Source of the DNA: Streptomyces sp. NBC_00683
GTDB lineage: Bacteria; Actinomycetota; Actinomycetes; Streptomycetales; Streptomycetaceae
Reading direction: 5' to 3'
Length of the DNA stretch: 64,000 nt
NCBI RefSeq assembly: GCF_036226745.1
Contig: NZ_CP109013.1
Coordinates: forward strand, 1,798,001 to 1,862,000
The notes beneath the pieces were generated by a model that was given only the letters and a program-made list of their open reading frames with translations, did not search any database and had not been told where the DNA came from. Numbering within the stretch: the first letter of the stretch is position 1; each line of letters starts with the position of its first letter. Of the stretch, positions 49,732 through 59,188 are shown piece by piece. Position numbers and translations under genes: made by a program.

Positions 49732-51339
49732 CTACGCCCCGTAGCTCTCCCGCAGTTCGACCTTCCGGACCTTCCCGCTGACCGTCATCGGGAAGGTCTC
49801 CAGGATCTGCAGTCGGCGCGGGATCTTGTAGTGCGCCAGCTGCTCGCGGCAGTACGCGGTCACCTCGTCCAGCGTCGGCGGATCGGCCGGGTCGCGGGGG
49901 ATGACGCAGGCCAGGATCTCCTCGCCGTACGTGGCGTCGGGCACCCCGACCACCTGGACGTCGGCGATCTTCGGATGACCGTAGAGGAACTCCTCGATCT
50001 CCCGCGGGTACACGTTCTCCCCGCCTCGGATGATCATGTCCTTGATCCGGCCGACGATCTGGACGTATCCGTCCTCCCGCATCACCGCGAGATCCCCCGT
50101 ATGCATCCAGCGCCCCGCGTCGATCACCTCCGCGGTCCGCCCGGGCTGGTCCCAGTAGCCGAGCATCACGCTGTACCCGCGGGTGCACAGCTCACCGGGC
50201 CCTCCGCGCGGCAGGGTCACGCCCGTCACCGGGTCGATCACCTTGACCTCCACATGCGGCAGCACCCGGCCGACCGTGCCGGTGCGGCGCTCCAGGTCGT
50301 CGTCCCTGCGGGTCTGGGTGGAGACCGGTGAGGTCTCCGTCATGCCGTAGCAGATCGACACCTCCTCCATGTGCATCTCGGCGACGACCCGCTTCATCAC
50401 CTCGACCGGACACGGCGATCCGGCCATGATCCCGGTGCGGAGCGAGGAGAGGTCGTAGTCGGCGAAGCCGGGGAGGTTCAGCTCCGCGATGAACATGGTG
50501 GGGACGCCGTAGAGCGAGGTGCAGCGCTCCTGCTGAACCGCCGAGAGCACGGCGGCGGGCTCGAAGGACGGGGCCGGGATCACGATGCAGGCGCCGTGCG
50601 AGGTGATGCCCAGGTTTCCCATGACCATGCCGAAGCAGTGGTAGAAGGGGACCGGCAGACAGACCCGGTCCTCCTCGGTGTAGCCGACCATCTCCCCCAC
50701 GAAGTAGCCGTTGTTCAGGATGTTGTGGTGGGAGAGCGTGGCCCCCTTGGGGAAGCCGGTGGTACCCGAGGTGTACTGGATGTTGATCGGGTCGTCGCAG
50801 GACAACTCCGCCTCACGGAGGGCGAGTTCTTCTGCGGTGACAGCTGCCGACGTGGCCGTCAGTTCGTCCCAGGTCGGGTCGCCGATGTAGTGGACGGCGC
50901 GCAGGTCCGGGCAGTTGGCACGGACCTGGCCGACGAGCGCGCGGTAGTCGCTGGTGCGGTGGACGAGCGACGCGATCAGCAGGGAGATCCCGGCCTGGTT
51001 GAGCACGTACTCCAGCTCGTGTGCCCGGTAGGCCGGGTTGATGTTGACCATGACGGCGCCGATGCGGGCCGTCGCGTACTGGACGAGCACCCACTCCGGG
51101 CAGTTGACCGCCCAGATACCGACACGGTCGCCCTTGGCCACCCCGGATGCCATCAGTCCGCGGGCCAGTTCCTGGACGGCGGCGCCGAATTCGGCGTACG
51201 TCCAGCGGCGCCCCGACACCACGTCGACCAGGACCTCGCGCTCCGGGAAGGCGTCGACCGCCCGGTCGAGGTTGCGGCCGATGGTGTCGCCGAGCAGTGC
51301 GGTTCCGCCGGTGCCGTGCGCGTAGGACAGCTCGCTCAT
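49732..51339 (-). CDS. Fatty acyl-CoA synthetase (AMP-forming), FadD-like
   Basis: A 535-residue adenylating enzyme that activates a carboxylic acid to its CoA ester. The P-loop-like motif is [20 protein letters not shown]. The AMP-binding region includes [15 protein letters not shown], and the hinge/lid is [28 protein letters not shown]. The final catalytic lysine lies in [15 protein letters not shown]. The sequence is close to AMP-binding acyl-CoA synthetases for medium or long chains. The ATG at 51339 overlaps the stop of the next synthetase (4 bp), so the two are co-translated. Their divergent neighbour is a GAF-LuxR regulator. Confidence 0.93.
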   Translation of the reverse strand: MSELSYAHGTGGTALLGDTIGRNLDRAVDAFPEREVLVDVVSGRRWTYAEFGAAVQELARGLMASGVAKGDRVGIWAVNCPEWVLVQYATARIGAVMVNINPAYRAHELEYVLNQAGISLLIASLVHRTSDYRALVGQVRANCPDLRAVHYIGDPTWDELTATSAAVTAEELALREAELSCDDPINIQYTSGTTGFPKGATLSHHNILNNGYFVGEMVGYTEEDRVCLPVPFYHCFGMVMGNLGITSHGACIVIPAPSFEPAAVLSAVQQERCTSLYGVPTMFIAELNLPGFADYDLSSLRTGIMAGSPCPVEVMKRVVAEMHMEEVSICYGMTETSPVSTQTRRDDDLERRTGTVGRVLPHVEVKVIDPVTGVTLPRGGPGELCTRGYSVMLGYWDQPGRTAEVIDAGRWMHTGDLAVMREDGYVQIVGRIKDMIIRGGENVYPREIEEFLYGHPKIADVQVVGVPDATYGEEILACVIPRDPADPPTLDEVTAYCREQLAHYKIPRRLQILETFPMTVSGKVRKVELRESYGA

Positions 51340-53012
51340 CGCAGGTCCCCCTCGTCGAACTCGGTGCCCGCGCCCTGGGCCGTACGCTCCCGCAGTTCGA
51401 TCCGGCGGATCTTGCCGGAGACGGTCTTGGGCAGCTCGGCGAACTCCAGCCGGCGGATGCGCTTGTACGGGGCGAGGACCGCCCGGGAGTGCTCGAACAG
51501 CACCTTCGCCGTCTCCGGGCCGGGCTCCCAGCCCTCGGCGAGTACGACGTACGCCTTGGGTACGGCGAGGCGCACGGGGTCGGGTGCGGGCACGACCGCG
51601 GCCTCGGCCACCGCTTCGTGCTCCAGCAGGGCGCTCTCCAGCTCGAACGGCGAGATCTTGTAGTCGGAGGCCTTGAACACGTCGTCGGCGCGGCCCACGT
51701 ACGTGATGTAGCCGTCCTCGTCCCGGGCGCCGATGTCACCGGTGCGGTAGTAGCCGCCCGCCATGGCCTCGGCCGTACGTTCCGGGTCGCCGTGGTAGCC
51801 GGTCATCAGGCCGACGGGTGCGGACGACAGGACGAGGGCGATCTCGCCCTCCGCCACACCCGCCCGCCCGGAGACCGGGTCGAGCAGCTCGACCTCGAAG
51901 CCGGGGCTGGGGCGCCCCATCGAGCCGGTCTTCAGCCGCTGGCCCGGCGTGTTCGCCACCTGGACGGCGGTCTCCGTCTGGCCGAAGCCGTCCCGGATGG
52001 TGACGCCCCAGGCGCGCCTGACGGTCTCGATGACCTCGGGGTTGAGCGGCTCCCCGGCCGCGACGACCTCCCGCGGCGGTGTCTTCAGCTGCGCGAGGTC
52101 GGCCTGGATGAGCATCCGCCACACGGTCGGCGGCGCACAGAAGCTGGTCACCGCGGAGCGGTCCATCTCCGCCATCAGCCGGGCCGCGTCGAAGCGTGTG
52201 TAGTTGAAGATGAAGACGGTGGCCTCGGCGCTCCAGGGCGCGAAGAGGTTCGACCAGGCGTGCTTGGCCCAGCCGGGCGAGGAGATGTTGAGGTGCACAT
52301 CGCCGGGCTTGAGGCCGATCCAGTACATCGTCGACAAGTGCCCCACCGGGTACGAGACATGGGTGTGCTCGACCAGCTTGGGGCTCGCCGTCGTACCGGA
52401 GGTGAAGTACAGCATCAGCGGTTCGTCCGCGTCGGTCTCACGGTCGGCGGTGAAGGTATCGGGCGCCTCGTCGGCCCCGCTGTACGGGAGCCAGCCCGCC
52501 ACGTCCTCGCCGACGGTGATCCGGGTGTAGTCGCCGGGCACCTCGTCGAACTTCGGCGCGTCCTCGGACCGCACGAGAACGTGGCGGACCTTGCCGCGCT
52601 CGACCCGGTCGCGCAGGTCGACGGGGCCGAGCAGCGGCGTCGCGGGGATGACGACGGCACGCAGCTTCATCGCGGCGAGGGCGGTCTCCCACAGCTCGGT
52701 CTGGTTGCCGAGCATGACCAGGATCCGGTCGCCCTCCCGTACCCCCTGGGCGCGCAGCCAGTTCGCGGCCCGGTTGGAACGGGCGGCCATCCTGGCGAAG
52801 GACACCTCGGTGCGCCGTCCGTCCTCCTCCACGATGTGCAGGGCGGTCCGGTCGTTGTTCTCGGCGATGACGTCGAACCAGTCCAGTGCCCAGTTGAAGC
52901 GGGCCGGCCTGGGCCATTCGAAGCCGGCGTAGGCCTTCGCATAGTCCTCGCGGTGTTCCAGCAGAAAGTCCCGAGCGGCCCGGAACGTCTCCGTCGCGCT
53001 GGTTGCCGGCAT
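51336..53012 (-). CDS. Acyl-CoA synthetase (AMP-forming), medium-chain/ACS-like
   Basis: A 558-residue adenylating enzyme. Key motifs are [23 protein letters not shown] (P-loop), [20 protein letters not shown] (A5), [40 protein letters not shown] (hinge and lid) and the catalytic lysine [15 protein letters not shown]. The N-terminal [35 protein letters not shown] is typical of medium-chain or acetyl-CoA-synthetase-like members. It is the first gene of the two-synthetase unit. A 15-bp palindrome lies 28 bp upstream of its start. Having two adenylating enzymes together suggests uptake of two acid classes or sequential use. Confidence 0.93.
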   Translation of the reverse strand: MPATSATETFRAARDFLLEHREDYAKAYAGFEWPRPARFNWALDWFDVIAENNDRTALHIVEEDGRRTEVSFARMAARSNRAANWLRAQGVREGDRILVMLGNQTELWETALAAMKLRAVVIPATPLLGPVDLRDRVERGKVRHVLVRSEDAPKFDEVPGDYTRITVGEDVAGWLPYSGADEAPDTFTADRETDADEPLMLYFTSGTTASPKLVEHTHVSYPVGHLSTMYWIGLKPGDVHLNISSPGWAKHAWSNLFAPWSAEATVFIFNYTRFDAARLMAEMDRSAVTSFCAPPTVWRMLIQADLAQLKTPPREVVAAGEPLNPEVIETVRRAWGVTIRDGFGQTETAVQVANTPGQRLKTGSMGRPSPGFEVELLDPVSGRAGVAEGEIALVLSSAPVGLMTGYHGDPERTAEAMAGGYYRTGDIGARDEDGYITYVGRADDVFKASDYKISPFELESALLEHEAVAEAAVVPAPDPVRLAVPKAYVVLAEGWEPGPETAKVLFEHSRAVLAPYKRIRRLEFAELPKTVSGKIRRIELRERTAQGAGTEFDEGDLR

Positions 53013-53039
53013 GTGCCCTCCTCATTGCGGACCCGTCCC

Positions 53040-53054
53040 TTAACATCATGTAAA
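53040..53054. promoter_or_regulatory. 15-bp palindrome between acyl-CoA synthetase and GAF-LuxR genes
   Basis: TTAACATCATGTAAA is an inverted repeat (TTNACAT/ATGTNAA around one base) in an otherwise GC-rich divergent region. It is a candidate site for the adjacent LuxR-type regulator. Confidence 0.5.
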
Positions 53055-53127
53055 CAGTGACCCGGATCTCACCACCCCCGAACGGGGGTGGTGCGGGCAG
53101 GACCCCACGGGGCGGAGAGGCATCGGC

Positions 53128-53973
53128 GTGCCACAACCGGCTGAGGCGACGGAGATGCAGGCGGCTCTGCTGAGGCTGCGCCGCACGAGCGGGCTGCCGG
53201 TGGTCTTCGGCGGGCTGCTGTCCGACGCGCGGCACGCGCGGATCGCCGAGCTGAACGGGGCGCAGACGGGTGCGTTGCGCGGGCTCGTCATCTCCGCGGG
53301 CAGCGGGCTCGGCGGCAAGGCGATCGCGCTGTCGCGGCCGTGCGCGGTGACCGACTACGCCTCCTCGCGCCACATCAGCCACGAGTACGACACGGCTGTC
53401 GCGGCGGAGGGTCTGCGCTCGGTCGTCGCGGTGCCCGTCGTCGTGCGCCGCAAGGTGCGGGGCGTGCTGTACGGGGCGCTGCGCGAGGCGCTCACACTCG
53501 GGGACCGCACGTTCGACGCGGCGGTGTCCGCGGCCCGTGATGTGGAGCAGGCGCTGGCCGTGCGGGACGAGGTGCAGCAGCTCCTGGCGACCACCCGGGA
53601 GCAGATGACCGGTCCGCACGCGGATCCCGGCACCTGGGAGGACGTCCGCGAGGCGCACCGCGAACTGCGTGCCCTGGCCCCGAGGATCGTCGACCCTGCC
53701 CTGCGCGACGAGCTGCTCGCGGTGTGCGGGCGGCTCGCCTCGGCTGCGGGTACGAACCGGTCGGCCGCGGCCCGGCAGGTGAGGCTGGCGCCGCGCGAGA
53801 CGGATGTGATCGCCTGTGTGGCGGCGGGGGCGACGAACGCGGCGGCGGCCGAGCGGCTGGGGCTGCGGCCGGAGACCGTGAAGGGGTACCTGCGCTCCGC
53901 GATGCGGAAGCTGGGGGCGCACACCCGGCTGGAGGCGGTGGTGGCCGCGCGCCGGGCGGGGCTGCTGCCGTAG
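53128..53973 (+). CDS. GAF-LuxR transcriptional regulator
   Basis: A 281-residue regulator. Residues about 10-140 form a GAF-like sensor (GLPVVFGGLLSD...RGLVISAGSGLGGKAIALSRPCAVTDYASSRHISHEYDTAVAAEGLRSVVAVPVVVRRKVRGVLYGAL). A helical linker follows, then a C-terminal LuxR helix-turn-helix (VRLAPRETDVIACVAAGATNAAAAERLGLRPETVKGYLRSAMRKLGAHTRLEAVVAARRAG). I recall similar proteins beside acyl-CoA synthetases in actinobacteria. The GTG at 53128 has GGAGAGG upstream. Divergent placement suggests control of the synthetase pair in response to an acyl or redox signal. Confidence 0.88.
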   Translation: MPQPAEATEMQAALLRLRRTSGLPVVFGGLLSDARHARIAELNGAQTGALRGLVISAGSGLGGKAIALSRPCAVTDYASSRHISHEYDTAVAAEGLRSVVAVPVVVRRKVRGVLYGALREALTLGDRTFDAAVSAARDVEQALAVRDEVQQLLATTREQMTGPHADPGTWEDVREAHRELRALAPRIVDPALRDELLAVCGRLASAAGTNRSAAARQVRLAPRETDVIACVAAGATNAAAAERLGLRPETVKGYLRSAMRKLGAHTRLEAVVAARRAGLLP

Positions 53974-54032
53974 AGATCCTGGCGCGGCCCGGTCGTGACG
54001 GTGGAGGCCACCGGCCGGGCGGACCGACGCCC

Positions 54033-55151
54033 TCAGTCGCCGAAGTCGACGAACGGGGCGAACCTGACGTCGTACGCGGATGCTTGTGACATCACCGTCA
54101 GCAGGTCCACGGCCTCCTGCGTGATCTCCTCGCGCTGCTCCCGGCCGAGTCCGCCGAGGGCCTGGACGGTGACCGTCGCGTCGTCGCCCGTTTCGTCGAG
54201 GCGCCAGAGCGCGGCCAGGAAGCCGTCCACCAGGACCGTTCCGTAGGCCTGGTTGCCGACGCCGTTGCGCCCCTTGTACGCGGCCGGGATGATCCGTGTC
54301 CGGTCGGCGTGGCCGAGCAGTACGTTGTCGAACTCGGGCAGGAAGCGGGGCGGCGCCGGTACGTCCGGGCCGGGGCGCGGGGCATCCGGCAGGTCGAAGA
54401 GCTCGACGCCGTGTTCGTCGCGGAAGGTGACGAGCTGGGGCCGCAGCCGTTCGAAGACCTCGCTCAGCCGGGTGAGGCCCGCCCACATCTGCATGTCCTT
54501 CACGGAGGCCGGTCCGAACGCGCCCAGGTAGCGCAGCACGGTCCCGTCGGGCGCGGGCGCCGGCTGCGAGGCCCTGCCGAGCCAGTGCTCGACCGTCGTC
54601 AGTGCGACCTGTCCGCTGCGTCCCCACATTCCGCGCGGGGTGACCTGGACGAGCGGCAACAGGCAACGGGCGGCGACCGACAGGGCCCGCGGGTCCGCGT
54701 CCGGCCAGTGCACGATCAGTTCCTCCCGCAGCTCCTTCATCGTGCGGGGCCGTTCCTCGACGAGCTCCTTGGCGAGGGAGGCGAGCCGGTCCAGGTCCAC
54801 CCCGGTGAGCCCGCGCCGGAACACCTTCAGCTCCCGGTCGCGGGCCGGCTGGACCAGGGGGCGCAGGGTGAGGGCGTCATCGGCGGTGTGCGTGTGGATG
54901 GTGGAGCGCAGGGTGACGATCCTGACGACTTCGCGGGACTCCATGAGCGCGGAGAGTTCGGCGGGATCGAAGCCTTCGAGCCGGGCTAGGAGCTGGAAGT
55001 ACGGCGGCCTGGTGTTCTGCGCCTGCAGCCCCACCAGGCGGGTGACGGCGTCCTTCGCCGGCACGGCGGTACGCCGGAGCAGCAACTGGCGTTCCAGGGT
55101 TGCCCGGTTGAGTGCGCGGCTGGAGAGCACGGGAGCATTCTTCGCGACCAT
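54033..55151 (-). CDS. Winged-helix DNA-binding domain protein (HTH_42/YcaQ-like)
   Basis: A 372-residue protein of the HTH_42 family (PF06224 as I recall it). Typical regions are VLSSRALNRATLERQLLLRRTAVPAKDAVTRLVGLQAQNTRPPYFQLLARLEGFDPAELSALME, VVRIVTLRSTIHTHTADD and RFLPEFDNVLLGHADRTRIIP, then VLVDGFLAALWRL. Relatives such as E. coli YcaQ/AlkX act as DNA glycosylases for interstrand cross-links, with a catalytic QxQ motif; here GLQAQN is intact, so a repair role is plausible. The ATG at 55151 fits the family start. It is divergent from the DMT gene. Confidence 0.88.
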   Translation of the reverse strand: MVAKNAPVLSSRALNRATLERQLLLRRTAVPAKDAVTRLVGLQAQNTRPPYFQLLARLEGFDPAELSALMESREVVRIVTLRSTIHTHTADDALTLRPLVQPARDRELKVFRRGLTGVDLDRLASLAKELVEERPRTMKELREELIVHWPDADPRALSVAARCLLPLVQVTPRGMWGRSGQVALTTVEHWLGRASQPAPAPDGTVLRYLGAFGPASVKDMQMWAGLTRLSEVFERLRPQLVTFRDEHGVELFDLPDAPRPGPDVPAPPRFLPEFDNVLLGHADRTRIIPAAYKGRNGVGNQAYGTVLVDGFLAALWRLDETGDDATVTVQALGGLGREQREEITQEAVDLLTVMSQASAYDVRFAPFVDFGD

Positions 55152-55244
55152 GGACCGCACGCTACGCGGCAGGCTCTGCACCGGCGCTCGAATCCGACAC
55201 TCGTGCCGGGCGGCGGCACCACGGACCGGGGGCCGCCCGCCCGC

Positions 55245-56135
55245 ATGATGGTGCCCGTGATCAGTGTCCTCTTCGCCGTTCTGACAGCACTCAGCAACGG
55301 TGCCGCCTCGGTCCTCCAGCGCCGCGCCGCCCTGAACGTGCCCGACAGCGAGGCCATGCGGCTGTCGCTGATAGCGCATCTGTTGCGTCAGAAGGTGTGG
55401 CTGTGCGGGATCGCCCTGGTGATCGTCGCCGCCGTCTGCCAGGCGGTGGCGCTGGCCACCGGGCCGATCGCCGTGGTCCAGCCGATCTTCGTGATCGAGC
55501 TGCCCGCGACGCTGCTGCTCGCCGGGGTCGTCATGCGGGTCCGGGTGTCCCGGACCGTCTGGTACGGCGTGGCCGCCGTGACGCTGGGGCTGGCCGTCGG
55601 TATGGCCGCCGCCGCACCGGTCGGCGGCAGTGACAGTGTGCCGGGCGAGGACTGGATCCCGGCTCTCGTGGTCACCGGCCTGTTCGAGGCCGCGCTGATC
55701 ACCGCCGCGCTCGGCACCGGCGGCAACGCGAGGGCCGCGCTGCTGGGCCTGGCGGCGGCCTGCGGGTACGCGCTGACGGCTGCCCTGATGAAGGACGCCA
55801 TGGCGCGGCTGGACGAAGGGGGTGTGACCGCCCTGCTGACGGCCTGGCAGCTGTACGCCACGGCGGCGGCCGGTGTGGGGGCGCTGTTCCTCCTCCAGAA
55901 CGCGCTGCACGCCGGCAGTCTGGCGGCCGTACAGCCGATGCTGACGCTCGGGGACGCGCTGATCAGCATCACGTTCGGGGTGACGCTGTTCGGGGAGGTC
56001 CTGCGCACCGGCTGGTGGCTGCTGCCGCAGCTGGCCGGTGTGGCGCTGATCGCCGTGGGCTGTGTGGTGCTGGCCCGTTCCCCGCTGGCCGCGGCGAACG
56101 CGGGGGACACCGCCCCCGCGCCGCGGGTGGAGTGA
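55245..56135 (+). CDS. DMT/NIPA-like membrane transporter
   Basis: A 296-residue protein of about nine membrane spans. It opens VISVLFAVLTALSNGAASVLQRRAALNVPD, which resembles the NIPA/DMT family, followed by VWLCGIALVIVAAVCQAVALATGPIAVVQPIFVIELPATLLLAGV. The second half shows LLTAWQLYATAAAGVGALFLLQNALHAGSLAAVQPMLTLGDALISITFGVTLFGE, the matching repeat. Substrates of the bacterial members are uncertain (ions or small metabolites). The start is uncertain: ATGs at 55245 and 55248 are close, with weak upstream GGGGG. It is convergent with the GST gene, 7 bp away. Confidence 0.85.
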   Translation: MMVPVISVLFAVLTALSNGAASVLQRRAALNVPDSEAMRLSLIAHLLRQKVWLCGIALVIVAAVCQAVALATGPIAVVQPIFVIELPATLLLAGVVMRVRVSRTVWYGVAAVTLGLAVGMAAAAPVGGSDSVPGEDWIPALVVTGLFEAALITAALGTGGNARAALLGLAAACGYALTAALMKDAMARLDEGGVTALLTAWQLYATAAAGVGALFLLQNALHAGSLAAVQPMLTLGDALISITFGVTLFGEVLRTGWWLLPQLAGVALIAVGCVVLARSPLAAANAGDTAPAPRVE

Positions 56136-56142
56136 GGACGGG

Positions 56143-57171
56143 TCAGGGGCGCCCGCGGGCCGGTACGCCCTCGCCGGGCGGCACCGGGCCCGGCGGGGTG
56201 CCGTCGCCGAACGGGCGGCCGCCGAGCTGCTCCCGGTGGTGCGGGGTCAGCCAGCCGATCAGGTCGGGGCCCAGCGGCACGATGCCGGTCGGGTTGATGC
56301 CCGTGTGCACGCGGTAGTAGTGCTGCTTGATGTGGTCGAAGTCGACCGTGTCGCCGAAGCCGGGGGTCTGGTAGAGGTCGCGTACGTACGCCCACAGGAC
56401 GGGGTCCTCGGCCAGTTTCGAGCGGTTGCACTTGAAGTGGCCGTGGTAGACGGCGTCGAACCGCACCAGGGTGGTGAAGAGCCGGATGTCCGCCTCGGTG
56501 AGGGTGTCGCCGACGAGGTATCGACGGTCGGCGAGCCGCTCGGAGACGTGGTCCAGGCGGCGGAAGACATCGAGGTACGCGGCCTCGTACGTGCTCTGGC
56601 CGTCGGCGAATCCGGCCCGGTAGACACCGTTGTTGACGTCGCGGTAGATGCCCTCCATCACCTCGTCGATCTCCTCCCGCAGCCGTTCCGGGTAGAGGTC
56701 GGGGGCGCCGGGGCGGTGCAGCGCCGTCCATTCGGTGGCCAGGTCCAGCGTGATCCGCTGGTAGTCGTTGGTGACGAGCCTGCCGCTCGGTACGTCGACG
56801 ATCGCGGGGACACTGACCCCGCCGGGGTAGCCGTGCTCGCGCGCGTCGTACGCCTCGCTGAGGTAGCGGATGCCGAGCACCGGGTCGCGGCCGCCCTCGT
56901 CCAGGGTGAAGCGCCAGCTGCGGTCGTCCTGGATGGGGTCGGCGACGGCCAGCGAGAGGGCGCCCTCCAGTCCGAGCAGCCGCCGTGAGACGAGGGCGCG
57001 GCTCGCCCAGGGGCAGGCCCTGCTGACGACCAGCCGGTAGCGGCCCGCCTCGACGGGCCAGCCGTCGCGGCCGTCGGCGGTGATGCGGTCGGCGAAGTGG
57101 CTGCGCGACCGTTTGAAGGGCTTGTGGCCGTACGAGGTGTTCCCGCCCGGCTCCGCTTCCTCGCCGCTCAT
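56143..57171 (-). CDS. Xi-class glutathione S-transferase (glutathionyl-hydroquinone reductase-like)
   Basis: A 342-residue thioredoxin-fold protein. The active-site Cys53 is in VVSRACPWASRALV, the CPWA motif diagnostic for Xi-class enzymes that remove thiol adducts from hydroquinones. Also present are VSVPAIVDVPSGRLVTNDYQRITLDL, INNGVYRAGFA-like VNNGVYRAGFADGQ, and LFTTLVRFDAVYHGHFKCN. Actinobacteria normally use mycothiol, so the real substrate is probably a mycothiol adduct. The ATG at 57171 overlaps the MFS stop by 4 bp, giving an exporter-detoxification pair. Confidence 0.92.
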   Translation of the reverse strand: MSGEEAEPGGNTSYGHKPFKRSRSHFADRITADGRDGWPVEAGRYRLVVSRACPWASRALVSRRLLGLEGALSLAVADPIQDDRSWRFTLDEGGRDPVLGIRYLSEAYDAREHGYPGGVSVPAIVDVPSGRLVTNDYQRITLDLATEWTALHRPGAPDLYPERLREEIDEVMEGIYRDVNNGVYRAGFADGQSTYEAAYLDVFRRLDHVSERLADRRYLVGDTLTEADIRLFTTLVRFDAVYHGHFKCNRSKLAEDPVLWAYVRDLYQTPGFGDTVDFDHIKQHYYRVHTGINPTGIVPLGPDLIGWLTPHHREQLGGRPFGDGTPPGPVPPGEGVPARGRP

Positions 57172-58661
57172 CGTGTTCCCCTCTGTGCGTCGGGTGTTTC
57201 GGATGTCTCCTGGCTTCTTCTTCCCCGGCGGCCCGCTCCGACGTCGGCCAGGGCCACGACGAGCGCGGCCAGGACGAACACGATGGAGACAAGGAGCCCG
57301 CGGTCGTACGCGTCCGCCCAGCCGTCGGGACCCAGCTGGGCGAAGAAGACCGAGCCCACCGCGGCGATCCCGATGGAGGATCCGACCCGCTGGCTGGTCT
57401 GGAGGGTGCCCCCGGCACTGCCCGCGTTCTGCACCGGCACCTGGGAGAGGGTCAGGGTCTGGTTGGGGGCGATGACGAGCCCGCTGCCGAGTCCGGCCAG
57501 GAGCAGCGGAGCCGCCATCGCCAGTCCGGCGCCCCTGCCCGGCACCAGGTGTGCGGCCAGTGCGGTGAGGCCGAGTCCGACGGCCACCATGACCAGTCCG
57601 ACGACGATCAGGGGCCGGCCGAACCTGCCGACGAGCCGGCCGCCGATGGTCGCCGCACCACCCGCGCCCAGTGCGAACGGGGTGATCGCGAGGCCCGCCT
57701 CCAGGGCGCTGTAGTCCAGGCCCGACTGCAGGTACAGCGTGTTGATGAAGAAGATCGAGGTGAAGCCCGCGAAGTACAGCAGGATCATCAGACACCCCAG
57801 CCAGAAGGACCGGAGCCGGAAGAGCGCGAGGTTCAGCACGGGCTGGACGCCCTTCTTCGCGCAGCGGGACTCCCAGCCGACGAAGGCGGCCAGCAGGACC
57901 AGGGCGACCAGGACGAGCAGCCATTTCCCGTTGCCCGGCCACTGCTGGGCCTGGACGAACGGAAGCAGCAGGGCCAGCACCCCCGCGCCGAGCAGCAGCA
58001 CCCCGACCGGGTCCAGGTCGCGTGGCCCGACCCGGCCCGCGGACGGGGTGTCCGGCAGGAGCCGGTGGGCCAGCAGGAGGCAGACGGCTCCGATCGGCAG
58101 GTTGACGTAGAAGATCCAGCGCCAGCCCTCCTGCGCCCCCGCACCCTGGATCAGCAGCCCGCCCAGGAGCGGGCCGACGGCGGTGGAGATGCCGACGACG
58201 GTGCCGAACATGCCGAAGGCCCGGCCCCGCTCGCGGCCCGAGAACATCTGCTGGATCAGGGCGGAGATCTGGGGCGAGAGCAGCCCGCCCGCCGCACCCT
58301 GGAGCAGCCGGGCGACGACGAGCCAGAGGCTGGACTGGGCGGCTCCGCACGCGGCGGAGGCCAGGGTGAACAGGGTGAGGCCCCACATGAACATGGTGCG
58401 CCTGCCCCGGGCGTCTCCCAGCCGGCCGCCGGGGATGAGGACGAGCCCGAACGCGAGCGCGTAGCCGGACAGGACCCACTGGAGGTCGGACTCCGGGGTG
58501 TGGAGGCCTTCCTTGATGGACGGCAGCGCCACGTTGACGATGGACACGTCGAGGAGCGTCATGAAGCCCGCCACCAGGCAGACGGCGAGGGCGCGCCAAC
58601 GACGGGGATCGGAAGGTCCGGGAGGAGAGCCAGGATCCCGGTGCGCCACGCTCTCTGCCAT
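57168..58661 (-). CDS. MFS exporter, DHA2 family (14 spans)
   Basis: A 497-residue proton-driven multidrug exporter. Motif D1 is near FMTLLDVSIVNVALPSI (LDxTxVNVALP variant), motif A at GGRLGDARGRRTMFMWG, and motif C in VVGISTAVGPLLGGLLI. About 14 membrane segments are visible. The ATG at 58661 starts the first gene of a two-gene unit with the Xi-class GST (4-bp overlap). It is probably a quinone or antibiotic exporter linked to thiol-based detoxification. No regulator is adjacent; the VOC gene is divergent. Confidence 0.93.
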   Translation of the reverse strand: MAESVAHRDPGSPPGPSDPRRWRALAVCLVAGFMTLLDVSIVNVALPSIKEGLHTPESDLQWVLSGYALAFGLVLIPGGRLGDARGRRTMFMWGLTLFTLASAACGAAQSSLWLVVARLLQGAAGGLLSPQISALIQQMFSGRERGRAFGMFGTVVGISTAVGPLLGGLLIQGAGAQEGWRWIFYVNLPIGAVCLLLAHRLLPDTPSAGRVGPRDLDPVGVLLLGAGVLALLLPFVQAQQWPGNGKWLLVLVALVLLAAFVGWESRCAKKGVQPVLNLALFRLRSFWLGCLMILLYFAGFTSIFFINTLYLQSGLDYSALEAGLAITPFALGAGGAATIGGRLVGRFGRPLIVVGLVMVAVGLGLTALAAHLVPGRGAGLAMAAPLLLAGLGSGLVIAPNQTLTLSQVPVQNAGSAGGTLQTSQRVGSSIGIAAVGSVFFAQLGPDGWADAYDRGLLVSIVFVLAALVVALADVGAGRRGRRSQETSETPDAQRGTR

Positions 58662-58750
58662 GGTCCGAACCCTAGGCCGCGGCTCCTGATTCCGGCGGAC
58701 CCGTCGGTGGGGTCCGGCGTGTTCCGCCCTACCGGGGGTACTCGCGGGAC

Positions 58751-59188
58751 ATGACTGTCGGGAAAACGAGTGTTCTGGTCCTGGACTGTGCCGAGCCCAT
58801 GGAGCTCGCCGGGTTCTACGCCGATCTGCTGGGTGCCGAGATGCGGGTGGGAAGCGATCCCGACTTCGTCGAGGTGGTCGGCAACCCGGGTGTGCACCTG
58901 GCCGTTCGCCGCGACCACGGCTACGCGCCCCCCAGCTGGCCCCGCCCCGAGGACTCCCAGCAGGCGCATCTGCGCATCCTGGTCGAGGTGGGGGACATGG
59001 ACGAGGCCGAGCGTGAGGCGATAGGCCTGGGCGCCCGGCCGGTGGACACGAAGGACAGCAACAGCGGTCCGCGCGATGTCCGCGTCTACACGGATCCGGC
59101 CGGGCACTCGTTCTCCCTGGCCGTCTACCCCTCCTTCAGCCCCGAACGGCGGCGGAGCGAGGAGTCGGTGAGCACGGACGGGGTGTAA
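58751..59188 (+). CDS. VOC-superfamily (glyoxalase/bleomycin-resistance-like) protein
   Basis: A 145-residue single VOC domain: TSVLVLDCAEPMELAGFYADLLGAEMRVGSDPDFVEVVGNPGVHLAVRRDHGYAPPSWPRPEDSQQAHLRILVEVGDMDEAEREAI, then YTDPAGHSFSLAVYP. The pattern YTDPAGHxF carries a likely metal or substrate ligand His. Members are isomerases, dioxygenases or drug-binding proteins; this one is undetermined. The ATG at 58751 matches the family start. Its 3' end overlaps the convergent aldo/keto reductase by 64 bp, an unusually long antisense overlap. Confidence 0.88.
   Translation: MTVGKTSVLVLDCAEPMELAGFYADLLGAEMRVGSDPDFVEVVGNPGVHLAVRRDHGYAPPSWPRPEDSQQAHLRILVEVGDMDEAEREAIGLGARPVDTKDSNSGPRDVRVYTDPAGHSFSLAVYPSFSPERRRSEESVSTDGV

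Noticed and set aside
52438..54666. Minus-strand open frame of 742 codons
   Set aside because: It crosses two real genes in a wrong frame and overlaps the divergent GAF-LuxR gene; composition is shadow-like.
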